Source of the DNA: Spirochaeta africana DSM 8902
GTDB lineage: Bacteria; Spirochaetota; Spirochaetia; DSM-27196; DSM-8902
Direction of reading: 5' to 3'
Length of the DNA: 64,000 bases
Assembly: GCF_000242595.2 (NCBI RefSeq)
Contig: NC_017098.1
Span: 1,240,001-1,304,000 of the forward strand
The notes under the pieces are model-generated. The model did not search any database and had not been told where the DNA came from. It worked only from the letters and a program-made list of their open reading frames with translations. Position 1 is the stretch's first letter. Each line of letters opens with the position of its first letter. A program made the position numbers and the translations under genes. Positions 1 to 9,392 of the stretch are shown here, in pieces.

Positions 1-2
1 TC

Positions 3-167
3 GAGGTACGATCCAATGAATTCGGTCGTCCGGTCTTCTGTCTGCATGGCACCGCCAGAGAGGCGGCCAGCAGGTGTTCGGCCGTTCGCATCCATCTGAC
101 CCTGACCCACGAGCGGACACATGCCGCGGCGATGGTGGTGATAGAGGGAGAACCGCATGAGCAATAA
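3..167 (+). CDS. C-terminal end of an unidentified protein (partial)
   Basis: A frame open from the left edge of the window runs to a TAA that overlaps the ATG of the next gene by 11 bases, an arrangement common for neighbouring genes in this window. The visible tail of about 54 residues includes the stretch HLTLTHERTHAAAM and ends EGEPHEQ. No family is recognised. It could be the end of a real upstream gene or a chance open frame in GC-rich DNA; overlap with the next start favours the former. Confidence 0.4.
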   Translation, partial: EVRSNEFGRPVFCLHGTAREAASRCSAVRIHLTLTHERTHAAAMVVIEGEPHEQ

Positions 168-1038
168 ATCAGCTAACGACTCGGTTTCGTATTTTACGAA
201 GGAACTCACTGACTGTCCGGTGTGCCATGGCGAATTCCGTCGCGAGGAGCTGCGAACCGGCCGCGGCCGCCTGATTGCCGGCAAGCTCTCTCCCGAGCTG
301 CGGCGCTACTACGAACCCTCCCGGAAGTATGGCGAGGTGAATCCCCTGATATATCCGGTGATCGTGTGTCCGCACTGTCTGTATGCGGTAATGCCGCGTG
401 ATTTTGACTCGGTGTCCAGCCAGACAGCCGAAGAGCTTGAGGATGCCCGGGAAGAACGTCGTAAACAGGTGCAAACCCTGTTCAAGGATCTGGATTATCA
501 TGCCCCGCGCCGGCTGGAAGAGGGCTTGGCCTCCTATCTGCTGGCCATGATCTGCTACGAGTTTTTTCCGGGCGATGCCAGCCCGGTAATAAAGCAGGCG
601 GTATCGGCATTGCGAGCCGCCTGGCTGTCCGAGGATCTGCACAGGAAGAAGCCCGACCAGAACTACGACTACCTGAGGCTGATAATGTACCGTAAGGCCT
701 GCTTTCTGTACCGGCATGCCATCGAGCTGGAGCAAAGCGGATCCCAGGGAATCGGGGGGCTCAAACACCTGGGGCCGGATCTGGACAAGGACTACGGCTA
801 TGACGGGGCACTGTACATGATGGGATTGCTGGAGTTCCGCTACGGCCCGACCGGGGATGCCGCCCATCGGCTGGATGCACTGCAGCATGCCAAGCGCACG
901 GTTGCCCGGATATTCGGTATGGGCAAAGCGAGTAAAAACAAACCGACAGCTATTCTGGATAACGCGCGCGAGGTCTATGAAGAGATCAATCAGGAGATCG
1001 CCACACTGGAAGCTGCCGCTGCGCACAAGGAATCCTGA
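157..1038 (+). CDS. DUF2225 family protein
   Basis: A 293-residue soluble protein with two CxxC pairs, Cys20/Cys23 (CPVC) and Cys71/Cys74 (CPHC), which probably bind one metal ion. This Cys pattern followed by a helical, TPR-like C-terminal half is the hallmark of DUF2225, a family frequent in spirochaetes and Firmicutes whose biochemical role is unknown. The ATG is preceded by a GAGGGAGA ribosome site. The gene ends 6 bases before truA, so the two are probably cotranscribed. The family assignment is by motif recognition; no function is proposed. Confidence 0.85.
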   Translation: MSNKSANDSVSYFTKELTDCPVCHGEFRREELRTGRGRLIAGKLSPELRRYYEPSRKYGEVNPLIYPVIVCPHCLYAVMPRDFDSVSSQTAEELEDAREERRKQVQTLFKDLDYHAPRRLEEGLASYLLAMICYEFFPGDASPVIKQAVSALRAAWLSEDLHRKKPDQNYDYLRLIMYRKACFLYRHAIELEQSGSQGIGGLKHLGPDLDKDYGYDGALYMMGLLEFRYGPTGDAAHRLDALQHAKRTVARIFGMGKASKNKPTAILDNAREVYEEINQEIATLEAAAAHKES

Positions 1039-1044
1039 ACGGGT

Positions 1045-1830
1045 ATGCGCAATATTCTGCTGGATATACAGTACGATGGCACCGATTTCTGCGGCTGGCA
1101 GATTCAGGTCGGGCAGCGCACCGTGCAGGGCGAGCTGGAGAAGGCCCTGGAACGGCTGCACCGTCACCCGGTAAGCCTGCTGACCGCCGGCCGGACCGAT
1201 TCCGGGGTCCATGCGGCCGGACAGGCCGGGAACTTTCGCAGCGATATGGACTCGATCCCGCCGCAAAAGTTTGCCTCGGCCTTGAACAGCATGCTGCCGC
1301 GGGATGTGCGCATCCGCGGCAGCCGCGAGGTGCATGCTGATTTCCACGCGACGCATTCAGCGCTGGAACGCCGCTACCGCTATGCGATGTACTGCGCCCG
1401 GTTTGCCGATCCCTTGCTGGACAGATACCGGCTGCGCCTGCCGGGTATGCCTTCGCTGTCGCGACTGAATCAGATGGCATCACTACTGGTGGGGACCCAT
1501 GACTTTGCCAGCGTGGCATCGCCCAAAGAGGATCAGACGACGGTGCGTACCATCACCAGTGCGGCCTTTTATCCGGACCAGAGCGGTCTGCTGTTCGAGA
1601 TAGCCGGCAACGGCTTTCTCTGGAAGATGGTTCGCACCATCGTGGGCACGGTCCTGTTGCTTGCAGAGCAGCCCGATGCAGCCGTAATGTTTCAGCGGAT
1701 TCTGGCGGCGCGGGACAGAGGGGCGGCCGGTAAGACCGCTGCACCCCACGGGCTGTCGTTGTATCAGGTCAGGTATCCCGCCGAGCTGCTGGTACCGGCC
1801 GGAACCCGGACACTGGAGGGAACACCATGA
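1045..1830 (+). CDS. truA: tRNA pseudouridine(38-40) synthase TruA
   Basis: TruA isomerises uridines 38-40 in the anticodon stem of many tRNAs to pseudouridine. The 261-residue length is normal for the family. The N-terminal strand DIQYDGTDFCGWQ and the catalytic motif AGRTDSGVHA (nucleophile Asp52) are both present, as is the later FLWKMVRTIVG segment (about 192-202) of the second half-domain. Its last four bases (ATGA) overlap the start of the uracil-DNA glycosylase gene, so translation of the two is probably coupled. Identification is firm. Confidence 0.96.
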   Translation: MRNILLDIQYDGTDFCGWQIQVGQRTVQGELEKALERLHRHPVSLLTAGRTDSGVHAAGQAGNFRSDMDSIPPQKFASALNSMLPRDVRIRGSREVHADFHATHSALERRYRYAMYCARFADPLLDRYRLRLPGMPSLSRLNQMASLLVGTHDFASVASPKEDQTTVRTITSAAFYPDQSGLLFEIAGNGFLWKMVRTIVGTVLLLAEQPDAAVMFQRILAARDRGAAGKTAAPHGLSLYQVRYPAELLVPAGTRTLEGTP

Positions 1831-2723
1831 CCGAGGCTGTATGGGAGCTGTTGAACGATCTGGAAGATTATATGAAAACCGGATTCCGCTCGGAACATCC
1901 GGCGGCCCCGACCCTGGCCGATGTGCAGGCGGCCGTCCGCCAGCTGCAGCAAACCGGCAGTCCGGGCCGACCAGGCCGATCGGCAGCCAGGACGGATAAC
2001 GGTGCCGCCACTCCCGCCGGCCCCGCTGCTGCCGGACAGGCCGGCGCATCCGCGGGCAGGGCCCGTCACGCTGCCGGTTCTGCACCGGAACAGCGGCCTG
2101 TCGGGCGATCCGATCTGCCCGGTGGGAACGCAGCCGGCCCGGGCGGGCTGCTGGAGGCGGTAGCCACCGAGGTTGCCTCCTGTACTGCCTGTGCCCTGCA
2201 TGCCGAGCGCAACCGGACCGTGCCGGGTATCGGCTCGCCGGAACCCCTGGTCTGTGTGATCGGCGAGGGCCCCGGTGCCGACGAGGACCGGATGGGGCTG
2301 CCGTTCGTCGGTCCCAGTGGACAGTATCTGGACAAATGGCTCAAGGCGATCGGGCTGTCGCGTCATCGCAACGTTTTTATCACCAACGTGGTGAAATGTC
2401 GCCCTCCGGCCAACCGCAACCCTGCAGCCGAGGAGACAGCTGCCTGTGACGGCTACCTGCAGCGCCAGCTCGATGCGCTGCAGCCGCCGATGCTGCTGGT
2501 GCTGGGGCAGGTGGCGGCGCACAGCCTGCTGAACACCGACACACCCCTGGCAGATTTGCGCGGACAGCTGCACCGGATCAAGGGTATCCCGGCGGTGGTC
2601 ACCTGGCATCCCAGTGCAGTCCTGCGGAACCAGGATCTGCGCAGCGAGGTCTGGCGTGACCTGCAGTACATGCGCGATGAACTGATGCAGCTGCGCAGCG
2701 ACTACCGCCCGGAGATCCGCTAA
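1827..2723 (+). CDS. Type-4 (Fe-S) uracil-DNA glycosylase
   Basis: Removes uracil from DNA as the first step of base-excision repair. Family-4 features are visible: motif 1 GEGPGADED (146-154), the C-terminal motif HPSAVLR (261-267), and four cysteines, Cys119, Cys122, Cys191 and Cys207, spaced as the 4Fe-4S ligands. Residues 1-40 form a short helical head, and 41-108 are a low-complexity Gly/Ala/Pro/Arg linker that makes the protein longer (298 residues) than typical family members of about 200. A similar head plus linker occurs in some bacterial homologues. The start overlaps the truA stop by four bases, and priA begins two bases after its stop. Confidence 0.92.
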   Translation: MTEAVWELLNDLEDYMKTGFRSEHPAAPTLADVQAAVRQLQQTGSPGRPGRSAARTDNGAATPAGPAAAGQAGASAGRARHAAGSAPEQRPVGRSDLPGGNAAGPGGLLEAVATEVASCTACALHAERNRTVPGIGSPEPLVCVIGEGPGADEDRMGLPFVGPSGQYLDKWLKAIGLSRHRNVFITNVVKCRPPANRNPAAEETAACDGYLQRQLDALQPPMLLVLGQVAAHSLLNTDTPLADLRGQLHRIKGIPAVVTWHPSAVLRNQDLRSEVWRDLQYMRDELMQLRSDYRPEIR

Positions 2724-2725
2724 GC

Positions 2726-4684
2726 ATGGCCGGCTTTGTCGAGGTCGCCTTCTCCCTGCCGCTGGAACGTACCTTTACCTACAGCTGCGATACCACCCCG
2801 CAACCCGGCTGCCGGGTTATTGCGCCGTTCGGCGGACGTTCGCTGCACGGGGTGGCGGTAGCGACTCACCACGACGCCCCGCAGGGCTATCAGGTAAAGC
2901 CCCTGGAACGGGTTCTGGATGAAGAGCCGCTGCTGACCCCCCAGCTGCTGGAACTGGGGCGCTGGATGGCCGGGATGTACTTTGCTTCCTGGGGCGAGTG
3001 CCTGGGAACCATGATCCCGAATGCCAAGGAAGAGCGGCGGGTGCCGTCACTGGGCGGCGGGGATCCCGAGCCGAATCCGGTACCGATTACCCCGTCGGCC
3101 GCACAGGCCTCTGCTATCCGCTGTATTACCGAGGGCAGTTCCGGCGGGACCGCCGGGCGCTACTTCCTGTACGGAGTAACTGGCAGCGGCAAGACCGAGG
3201 TGTTCCTGCAGTCGGCCGAGCACATCCTGGCGCAGGGCAGAGGGATCATCTATCTGGTTCCCGAGATTGCCCTGACCCATCAGGTGGCTGAGATGCTTAA
3301 AAGCCGGTTTGGCGATACTGCTGCAATCCTCCACTCGCGTATGACCCCGTCGCAGCGGCTGGGGGAGTGGCGGCGCATTCGCCGCGGCGAGGCCCGCATG
3401 GTGATTGGCGCCCGCAGTGCGGTGTTTGCCCCGGTGCAGCACCTTGGCCTGATCATCCTTGACGAGGAGCACGAAGGAGCCTACAAGGCCGGCGATCGCC
3501 CGCGCTATCATGCCCGCCAGATTGCCATGAAACGCTGCTCCAGTGAACAGGCAACCCTGATCATGGGCAGCGCCACCCCGTCGGTTGAGGCCAAGCACCT
3601 TATGGATACCGGCGGGCTGCAGGCCTTGCATCTGCCGGAACGGATCTCCGGCGGGGGCATGCCGGCCCTGGAAATCGTGGATATGCGGCGCGAGAAGGAA
3701 TCCCTGTCGCAGCAGCTGCGTACCGAGATACAGGAAACCCTGCAGTCGGGGCGTCAGGTGATACTGTTCCTGAATCGCCGCGGTTTTTCCCATTTCTTTC
3801 ATTGCCGCAGCTGCGGCTACGAGATGCACTGCCCGCACTGCTCGGTCGGGCTGACCCTGCACAAGCATCGTGGCCGGATGGTGTGCCACTACTGCGGTTA
3901 CACCACCCGCCCGATCGACGTCTGCCCCGCGTGTAAATCACTGGATGTCGGCTACTCCGGGTTTGGCACCGAACACATCGAGGACGAGGTGCGAAGACAT
4001 TTTCCCCAGGCCAGTATTGATCGACTGGATACCGACAGTGCCGGTCGCAAGGGGGTGGTGGAGCGCATTCTGGGGGATTTTCGCAGCGGCAAGACCGATA
4101 TCCTGCTGGGTACCCAGATGGTAGCCAAGGGGCTGAACTTTCCCGGTCTGCATCTGGTCGGGATTGTGCTGGCAGATACCGGGCTGCACATGCCCGACTT
4201 CCGGGCTGCCGAGCGTACCTTTACCCTGATTACCCAGGTTGCCGGGCGTGCCGGGCGGTATCACCCGGACGGCCGGGTGCTTATCCAGACCTACCAGCCG
4301 GACAACCCGGTAATCCGGCAGGCTGCTGCCGGGGATGTGGAAGGTTTTTACCGTACCGAGATCGATGTACGACGGATGACCGGGTTTCCGCCATTCTCCC
4401 GGATGATTCGCCTGGTGGTACGTGGCAAACAGGAACAGAGCGTGCGGAACGCCGCCGACGAGCTCAGTGCCCGCCTGCACAGCGGCGGCCGCTTTCCCGG
4501 TGAGTGCATGGGGCCGAGTGAATGCCCGCTGGGCAAGATTGCCGGCAACTACCGGATGCAGATACTATTGCGCAGTCGCAGCGGCGGCGATATTCATACC
4601 CGGCTGAGCCAGGTCTTGCCCGGGTTCAAGCTGCCGCGCGGGCTGCATCTCGAGATTGATGTCGACCCGATTCAGCTGCTGTAG
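2726..4684 (+). CDS. priA: Primosomal protein N' (PriA helicase)
   Basis: Restarts stalled replication forks by recognising fork DNA and loading the replicative helicase. Visible elements are Walker A GVTGSGKT (150-157), the DEEH box (246-249), the zinc-binding region with four CxxC pairs (CRSC, CPHC, CHYC, CPAC at about 361-405), and the late helicase motifs GTQMVAKG and QVAGRAGR. At 652 residues it is shorter than the Escherichia coli protein (about 730), mainly in the N-terminal fork-binding region, which still starts with the usual VEVAFSLPLERTFTY. It lies two bases after the glycosylase gene and 11 bases before mutM, forming a replication/repair cluster. Confidence 0.96.
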   Translation: MAGFVEVAFSLPLERTFTYSCDTTPQPGCRVIAPFGGRSLHGVAVATHHDAPQGYQVKPLERVLDEEPLLTPQLLELGRWMAGMYFASWGECLGTMIPNAKEERRVPSLGGGDPEPNPVPITPSAAQASAIRCITEGSSGGTAGRYFLYGVTGSGKTEVFLQSAEHILAQGRGIIYLVPEIALTHQVAEMLKSRFGDTAAILHSRMTPSQRLGEWRRIRRGEARMVIGARSAVFAPVQHLGLIILDEEHEGAYKAGDRPRYHARQIAMKRCSSEQATLIMGSATPSVEAKHLMDTGGLQALHLPERISGGGMPALEIVDMRREKESLSQQLRTEIQETLQSGRQVILFLNRRGFSHFFHCRSCGYEMHCPHCSVGLTLHKHRGRMVCHYCGYTTRPIDVCPACKSLDVGYSGFGTEHIEDEVRRHFPQASIDRLDTDSAGRKGVVERILGDFRSGKTDILLGTQMVAKGLNFPGLHLVGIVLADTGLHMPDFRAAERTFTLITQVAGRAGRYHPDGRVLIQTYQPDNPVIRQAAAGDVEGFYRTEIDVRRMTGFPPFSRMIRLVVRGKQEQSVRNAADELSARLHSGGRFPGECMGPSECPLGKIAGNYRMQILLRSRSGGDIHTRLSQVLPGFKLPRGLHLEIDVDPIQLL

Positions 4685-4695
4685 ATGGAGATCCT

Positions 4696-5523
4696 ATGCC
4701 GGAGATGCCCGAGGTTCATACCACTATCCAGTCACTGCTGCAGGCCGGTCTGGCCGGGCGGCGCATCATCGGTGCCGAGGTTGAATGGCCGCGTACCGTC
4801 GGCGGGGATCCGCAGGGATTTGCCGGGGCCGTCCGCGGGCGACGCATAGACGGCCTGCAGCGTCGGGGCAAGTATATCCTGCTCTCGCTGGCGGAACCGG
4901 CTGGCTGGCTGGTGGTGCATCTGCGCATGAGCGGCCGCCTGCTGCTGACCTCCGACGACTCCGGACCCTACATCCGCGCCCGGCTGCAGCTGGATGACCG
5001 CCGCTGGCTCTGCCTCTATGCCCCGCGCCGCTTTGCACGCATGGAGTATCGCGACACCCTGGTGGAGCTGCTGCAGCGCCTGGGCCCCGAGCCGCTGGAA
5101 CCGGGGTTTACCCCCGATGTGCTGGCCGGGATCCTGGCCGGCACCCGGCGCGCACTGAAAACCGTGCTGCTGGACCAGCAGCGGATTGCCGGTATCGGCA
5201 ACATCTACGCCGACGAGGCCCTGTTCGAGGCCGGGCTGCACCCGCAGCGCCCGGCTGCATCCCTGCAGCCGCCAGAGATCGCCAGGCTCCATGCCGCTAT
5301 CCAGTCGGTTCTGCATCGGGGGATTCGCAACCTCGGTACCAGCCTGGGGCATGGCAAGGCAAATTTTTCCCTGCCGGATGGTGAGTCCGGCCGCAACCAG
5401 GAGGATATCCGGGTATTCCGGCGTACCGGGCTCCCCTGCCTGAACTGCGGTACCCCGATAGAACGGATGATAATCGGACAGCGCAGCACCCATTACTGCC
5501 CGGCCTGTCAGCAGTACTTGTGA
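4696..5523 (+). CDS. mutM: Formamidopyrimidine-DNA glycosylase (Fpg/MutM)
   Basis: Bifunctional glycosylase/AP lyase that excises 8-oxoguanine and formamidopyrimidines. After Met removal the protein starts PEMPEV, supplying the catalytic Pro and Glu. Lys59 (RRGKY) fits the conserved beta-hairpin lysine, GIGNIYADEALF is the H2TH region, and the C-terminal zinc finger has Cys248, Cys251, Cys268 and Cys271 with GQRSTHYCPAC. Length 275 residues is normal. Fpg is preferred over Nei because of the GIGNIYADE and GQRSTHYC motifs. A GGAGAT ribosome site precedes the ATG. Confidence 0.95.
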   Translation: MPEMPEVHTTIQSLLQAGLAGRRIIGAEVEWPRTVGGDPQGFAGAVRGRRIDGLQRRGKYILLSLAEPAGWLVVHLRMSGRLLLTSDDSGPYIRARLQLDDRRWLCLYAPRRFARMEYRDTLVELLQRLGPEPLEPGFTPDVLAGILAGTRRALKTVLLDQQRIAGIGNIYADEALFEAGLHPQRPAASLQPPEIARLHAAIQSVLHRGIRNLGTSLGHGKANFSLPDGESGRNQEDIRVFRRTGLPCLNCGTPIERMIIGQRSTHYCPACQQYL

Positions 5524-5553
5524 TTTGGTGTACAGCGCAGTATTATTCCTGTC

Positions 5554-6864
5554 ATGTCGATCGCTGAATTTTTTGCACCAGAGCGTGTGGTGATGCTGAA
5601 GCGCAGTACCAAGCAGGGCGCCGTGAACGAGCTGGTGCGGGCACTGTGTGCCTCGGTACCGGAGCTGGATCGCGCAGCGGTAACTACCGCCATATGGGAT
5701 CGCGAACAGCTGTTCTCCACCAGGATCGCCCCTATGATCGCGGTGCCGCATGCCCAGCTCCCGGATCTGGAGGGGAGTTATATTGCGGTCGGTAAAAGCC
5801 GTCGCGGAATCGAGTACGACGCCCGGGATGAGCAGCGGGTGCATCTGGTGTTCCTGCTGATCGGCTCCGAGGATAATCATCTGAAGGTCCTCAGCGAGCT
5901 CGCCCGTCTGCTGCAGCGGCAAGGTCTGGTGCAGCGGCTTTTGACCGCCGCCGGCCGACGCGAGATGTACCAGCTGCTGACCGAGCCGGCGCCGCGCGAA
6001 GCCGGCACCGGGGAGTCCCGTACCGCCACGGTGGTGGGGGAGTATGCCGGTCAGCTGGCCGAGCGTGTCGAGGCCCGAGTGGTAATGGTGCATGGTGAGA
6101 GTGCTAACGTCGGGTTGCTGGCCAATCTGCGGCGTCAGGGCCGCAGTGTAGTTCTGGTTGGAACCGAGGACCAGGGGGATCAAATCGACGAGAGTCTCTA
6201 TGATCATCACCTGCTGGTACCCTTTAAAGGGCTGGATCGCTCCAACCAGGTCGAGATCACCATGCTGATGGCGCTGTCCAAGGGGCTGATCCACAAGGGC
6301 GACAAGGTAGTGAATGTATTCGGGCTTACCGGCAGCCAGCTGGACACCATTGTGCTCAGTGATGTGGCGCGGGACTTCAAGCTCTTCTTCTCGATGCCGC
6401 TGCAGGGACAGCAGGACGGGCTTGATCAACAGGTATTCATGCGCGCCATGCAGATCATGGCCGAGCTGGCCCAGGAGGGGCGCGAGGGCAAGGCGGTTGG
6501 CACCCTGATTGTACTGGGGGATTACGAGCACGTAAAAACCCACTGCCAGCAGATGGTAATCAACCCCTTCCAGGGCTACGACGAGAGCGAACGCAATATC
6601 CTGGACCCCAGCCTGACCGAAACCATCAAGGAGTTTTCCCGTATCGACGGAGCCTTTGTAATTCGCGGGGACGGGGTCATCATGTCGGCTGGCACCTATC
6701 TGCGTATAAACCATGCGGTAACCGGGCTGACACCCGGGCTGGGAGCCCGCCACACCGCCGCAGCCGGGATCACCATGGACTGCGAGGCCCTGTCGATCTG
6801 TCTCTCGGAATCAACCCGCCAGATCAGCCTGTTCCGCTCGGGCGAGCGGATTATGGTGGTGTAG
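5554..6864 (+). CDS. Diadenylate cyclase with N-terminal PTS EIIA-type domain
   Basis: Predicted to make cyclic di-AMP from two ATP. Three parts can be seen. Residues 1-150 resemble a fructose/mannitol-type PTS EIIA domain, with His66 in IAVPHAQLP at the position of the phosphorylated histidine. Residues about 165-300 form an alpha/beta segment (VFGLTGSQLDTIVLSD) that may be the pyruvate-kinase-C-like domain found next to some DAC domains. Residues about 318-436 are a DisA_N/DAC domain with DGA at 365-367 and GARHTAA at 397-403 (RHT rather than the more common RHR). No transmembrane segment is present, so it is probably cytosolic. The ribosome site is weak. It is convergent with the YhaN-like gene. 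Confidence 0.85.
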   Translation: MSIAEFFAPERVVMLKRSTKQGAVNELVRALCASVPELDRAAVTTAIWDREQLFSTRIAPMIAVPHAQLPDLEGSYIAVGKSRRGIEYDARDEQRVHLVFLLIGSEDNHLKVLSELARLLQRQGLVQRLLTAAGRREMYQLLTEPAPREAGTGESRTATVVGEYAGQLAERVEARVVMVHGESANVGLLANLRRQGRSVVLVGTEDQGDQIDESLYDHHLLVPFKGLDRSNQVEITMLMALSKGLIHKGDKVVNVFGLTGSQLDTIVLSDVARDFKLFFSMPLQGQQDGLDQQVFMRAMQIMAELAQEGREGKAVGTLIVLGDYEHVKTHCQQMVINPFQGYDESERNILDPSLTETIKEFSRIDGAFVIRGDGVIMSAGTYLRINHAVTGLTPGLGARHTAAAGITMDCEALSICLSESTRQISLFRSGERIMVV

Positions 6865-6880
6865 GGGGCGGTCAGCCCCC
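6864..6880. terminator. Hairpin between convergent genes
   Basis: GGGGGC and GCCCCC form a perfect six-pair stem with a five-base loop directly after the diadenylate cyclase stop, in the gap between convergent genes. There is no T-run, so intrinsic termination is uncertain. A direct repeat CCCGCGAGC follows at about 6878 and 6892. Confidence 0.4.
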
Positions 6881-6911
6881 GCGAGCTGGCTCCCGCGAGC
6901 GGGCCGCGCTG

Positions 6912-9392
6912 CTATCGCTGCAGCTGGTGTTCCCGGTAGCCGTTGTTCAGCAGCTGTTTCGGCAGTGCCGCGCGCACGTAACCGGCGGTCTCCGGATCCT
7001 TGCTCAGAAACACCACCTGGTGATCGGTATCGGCAAGAAACCGGGCCAGCAGCTGCATGGCCTGCCGGGTGCGTTCGGGGTCCATGGTGACACAGGGGTC
7101 ATCCAGCACCACCAGCCCCGGCTCGAGGTGCGACTCGGCGATAAGTGCCAGGCGGGCGGCCAGATAAAAGGCGTCCCTGGTGCCGCTGGACAGCTGTTCC
7201 AGCGGACGGCTGGTGCCGCCGGCATCCTCTACCGCCACCCCGGCATCATCGAAGGCCGTAAAGCGTATCCCCCGGTCTATCTGGACAATGTCGCCAAACC
7301 AGGCCGCAACCTGGCGTCCCAGCTGCACCAGCTGCTCGCTTGCATCGGCCTGCAGCTCGGCGACAATCTCTGCTGCTGTCTCGGCGGCCTGCCGGTTCAG
7401 CTCGATCTCCTGCTGCTGAGCGCGCACCCGGTCCAGCTCACGCTCTACCTGCAGAAACTCCTGCGGCAGGCTCCCGAACCGGCTGTCGTAGGCGGTCCGG
7501 TACCCCTGATGATCCACCCGGCAGCGGGCCAGCTCCTCCTCTGATTGACGCAGCTGTGCCTGCAGCTCCTGCAGCCGCTGACGGGCGGCGCGTATCCCGG
7601 CCTCGCTCGGTGTATCCAGCAGGATCTGCTCGTCGAGCTGATTGACCCGGCGGGAAAGCTCGCTGTGCAGCAGCTGCGGGTCGTGCAGGTCCAGCTGCCG
7701 CATGGACTCTGCCAGGCGGCGATCCTCTTCCGCGATCCGCTCCTCGAGCTGATGCCGCTCGGCCTCGCGACGGCTCAGATCCTGTACACTCTCGCAGCGG
7801 TAACCCTGCAGCAGCTGCTGCAGGGCCGAGCGGGCTGCATCCAGCTCGGCAGTGTCGCGCTGCTGCTGCCTGGTGCCGGCCTCCAGCCGCTCCTCAAGCT
7901 CGGTCAGCCGCTGCTGCTCGAGTGCCGACTGCTGCCGAAGCCGCTCCGGTTCCTGGCTGCAGCGGCGCAGTGCCTGCACCAGGGCCTCCCCGGTCAGGGC
8001 TGCCGCATCCAGCTGCAGACTGAGCTCGGCCGCCCGCCGCAGCTCCTGCAGCACTGCCTCGCGACGCTGTCGGTTCCCGGCGGCGCGGCGGGCACGCAGC
8101 AGCAGTCCCAGGCCCAGCCCGAAAGCGGCAGCAGCGGTTGTACCGCCAATTACGGCCGCCAGCCAGCCGCTGGCAAGCAAACCACCGGCAAGCCAGTCGG
8201 GCAGCCAGCCAGGCAGCGGCAGCCCCGGGCTGCCGGCAGCAAGAATCCCGAACACCATCAGCGCCAGTCCGATCCCGGCAGCCAGACCCAGCCCGAGGGT
8301 CGCGGCCCACCGCCGCCAGTCCATCGCCCGTTTCTCGGCCCCGCCGGCCGCAACCGCAGCATCGGCCTCGCTGCCCGGATTCGTACCCGTGGCACCAGGA
8401 TTCGCCAGCGAGCCACCGGTCTCATAATGTGCGTTACCGGCCATGCCAGGGGTATCATGGGCGCCGACCCCGGCATCGCGCAGCCGGATCAGCAGCCGCT
8501 CGGCCTCGGCCGCACGCGCCCCTGCCGATACCGCCGCGGTCTCCTGCTCACGCAGGGCGGTCTGCAGCCGCTCACGCTCCTGCTGTCGCTCATCCAGGCT
8601 GCCCTGCAGCACCGCCAGCTGCTGCTCCAGTCGGGTCACCTGCTGCTGCAGCCCCGTCAGCCGTTCGCGCTCTGCGGCATCCGGCAGCTGCAACCCCTGC
8701 AGCCGCTGCCCGAACTCCTGCCGCCGCACTGCCGCTGCCAGCGCCTCGCGCAGCCCGGCCCGTTCACGGATAAGCTCGTGCTGTCGCACCGTATCCTCGG
8801 CCTGGGCACGCTCACGCTGCAGCCCGGCCACCGTTTCTTCCAGGACGCCGATCCGCTCCCCGGCCGCCCTGGCCTGCTGCAATCCCTGCAGGCTCTCTTC
8901 GCGTACCCGCTCCAGCCGCGACAGCTCATCGCGCAGCTCCTGTTCGCGCTGGCGCAGCTCCTTGAGCTCCTTCATATGGCGCAAGCTGCCCCGGGTATCG
9001 CCCAGCTTCTCCAGACGCTCGCGCACCAGGTCCGGATTGATCCCGCCCGCAAACAGCCGGCTCTTGATCGTGCTCATCCAGCTCCCGCCGCTGCCGAACC
9101 GCGGCGGCTCACGCAGTGCCGAGATCGAGCACACATCCAGAAAGTCGGTCTCGCTCATGGCAAACGGCGTGCCATCCCACACCAGATCGGCCTGCCGATC
9201 CCTGCCATAGCGATCCTGCAGCCGCCGCCCTGGTACCGTCGTCGCCTTCGGCCGGCACAGGGCATCGAACAGCGCGTCGAACACCGTCGACTTGCCCGCC
9301 TCGTTCGGCCCGCAAAACAGCGTCAGCCGCCCCAGCGCAAACCTCTGATCACGAAACTTTCCAAAAGATTTCAGCTGTAATTTTTGTATCAT
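6912..9392 (-). CDS. YhaN-like AAA ATPase with coiled coils and a membrane hairpin
   Basis: SbcC/Rad50-type ATPase of 826 residues. Walker A GPNEAGKST is at 28-36. The C-terminal end has the LSSGTRDAFYLAARL signature and a LVVLDDP Walker B region. In between are long Gln/Glu/Arg-rich coiled coils, interrupted at about 356-445 by two hydrophobic stretches (LGLGLAAGIGLALMVFGILA and a later pair) that look like transmembrane helices. Bacillus YhaN also has a membrane segment inside its coiled coil, which supports this family over SbcC. The start chosen is the ATG whose ATGA overlaps the stop of the SbcD-like gene; longer in-frame starts would overlap that gene by over 130 bases. Probably acts with its neighbour in DNA end processing, possibly at the membrane. 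Confidence 0.85.
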   Translation of the reverse strand: MIQKLQLKSFGKFRDQRFALGRLTLFCGPNEAGKSTVFDALFDALCRPKATTVPGRRLQDRYGRDRQADLVWDGTPFAMSETDFLDVCSISALREPPRFGSGGSWMSTIKSRLFAGGINPDLVRERLEKLGDTRGSLRHMKELKELRQREQELRDELSRLERVREESLQGLQQARAAGERIGVLEETVAGLQRERAQAEDTVRQHELIRERAGLREALAAAVRRQEFGQRLQGLQLPDAAERERLTGLQQQVTRLEQQLAVLQGSLDERQQERERLQTALREQETAAVSAGARAAEAERLLIRLRDAGVGAHDTPGMAGNAHYETGGSLANPGATGTNPGSEADAAVAAGGAEKRAMDWRRWAATLGLGLAAGIGLALMVFGILAAGSPGLPLPGWLPDWLAGGLLASGWLAAVIGGTTAAAAFGLGLGLLLRARRAAGNRQRREAVLQELRRAAELSLQLDAAALTGEALVQALRRCSQEPERLRQQSALEQQRLTELEERLEAGTRQQQRDTAELDAARSALQQLLQGYRCESVQDLSRREAERHQLEERIAEEDRRLAESMRQLDLHDPQLLHSELSRRVNQLDEQILLDTPSEAGIRAARQRLQELQAQLRQSEEELARCRVDHQGYRTAYDSRFGSLPQEFLQVERELDRVRAQQQEIELNRQAAETAAEIVAELQADASEQLVQLGRQVAAWFGDIVQIDRGIRFTAFDDAGVAVEDAGGTSRPLEQLSSGTRDAFYLAARLALIAESHLEPGLVVLDDPCVTMDPERTRQAMQLLARFLADTDHQVVFLSKDPETAGYVRAALPKQLLNNGYREHQLQR

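Noticed and set aside
4732-6753. Very long open frame (673 codons) on the minus strand over mutM and the diadenylate cyclase
   Set aside because: It lies opposite two well-identified genes, has no recognisable domain and an odd Gln/His/Leu-rich composition typical of antisense frames in GC-rich DNA.
7545-9380. 611-codon plus-strand open frame over the YhaN-like gene
   Set aside because: Gln/Leu/Pro-rich shadow of the coiled-coil coding sequence; the minus-strand protein has Walker motifs and a proper start.
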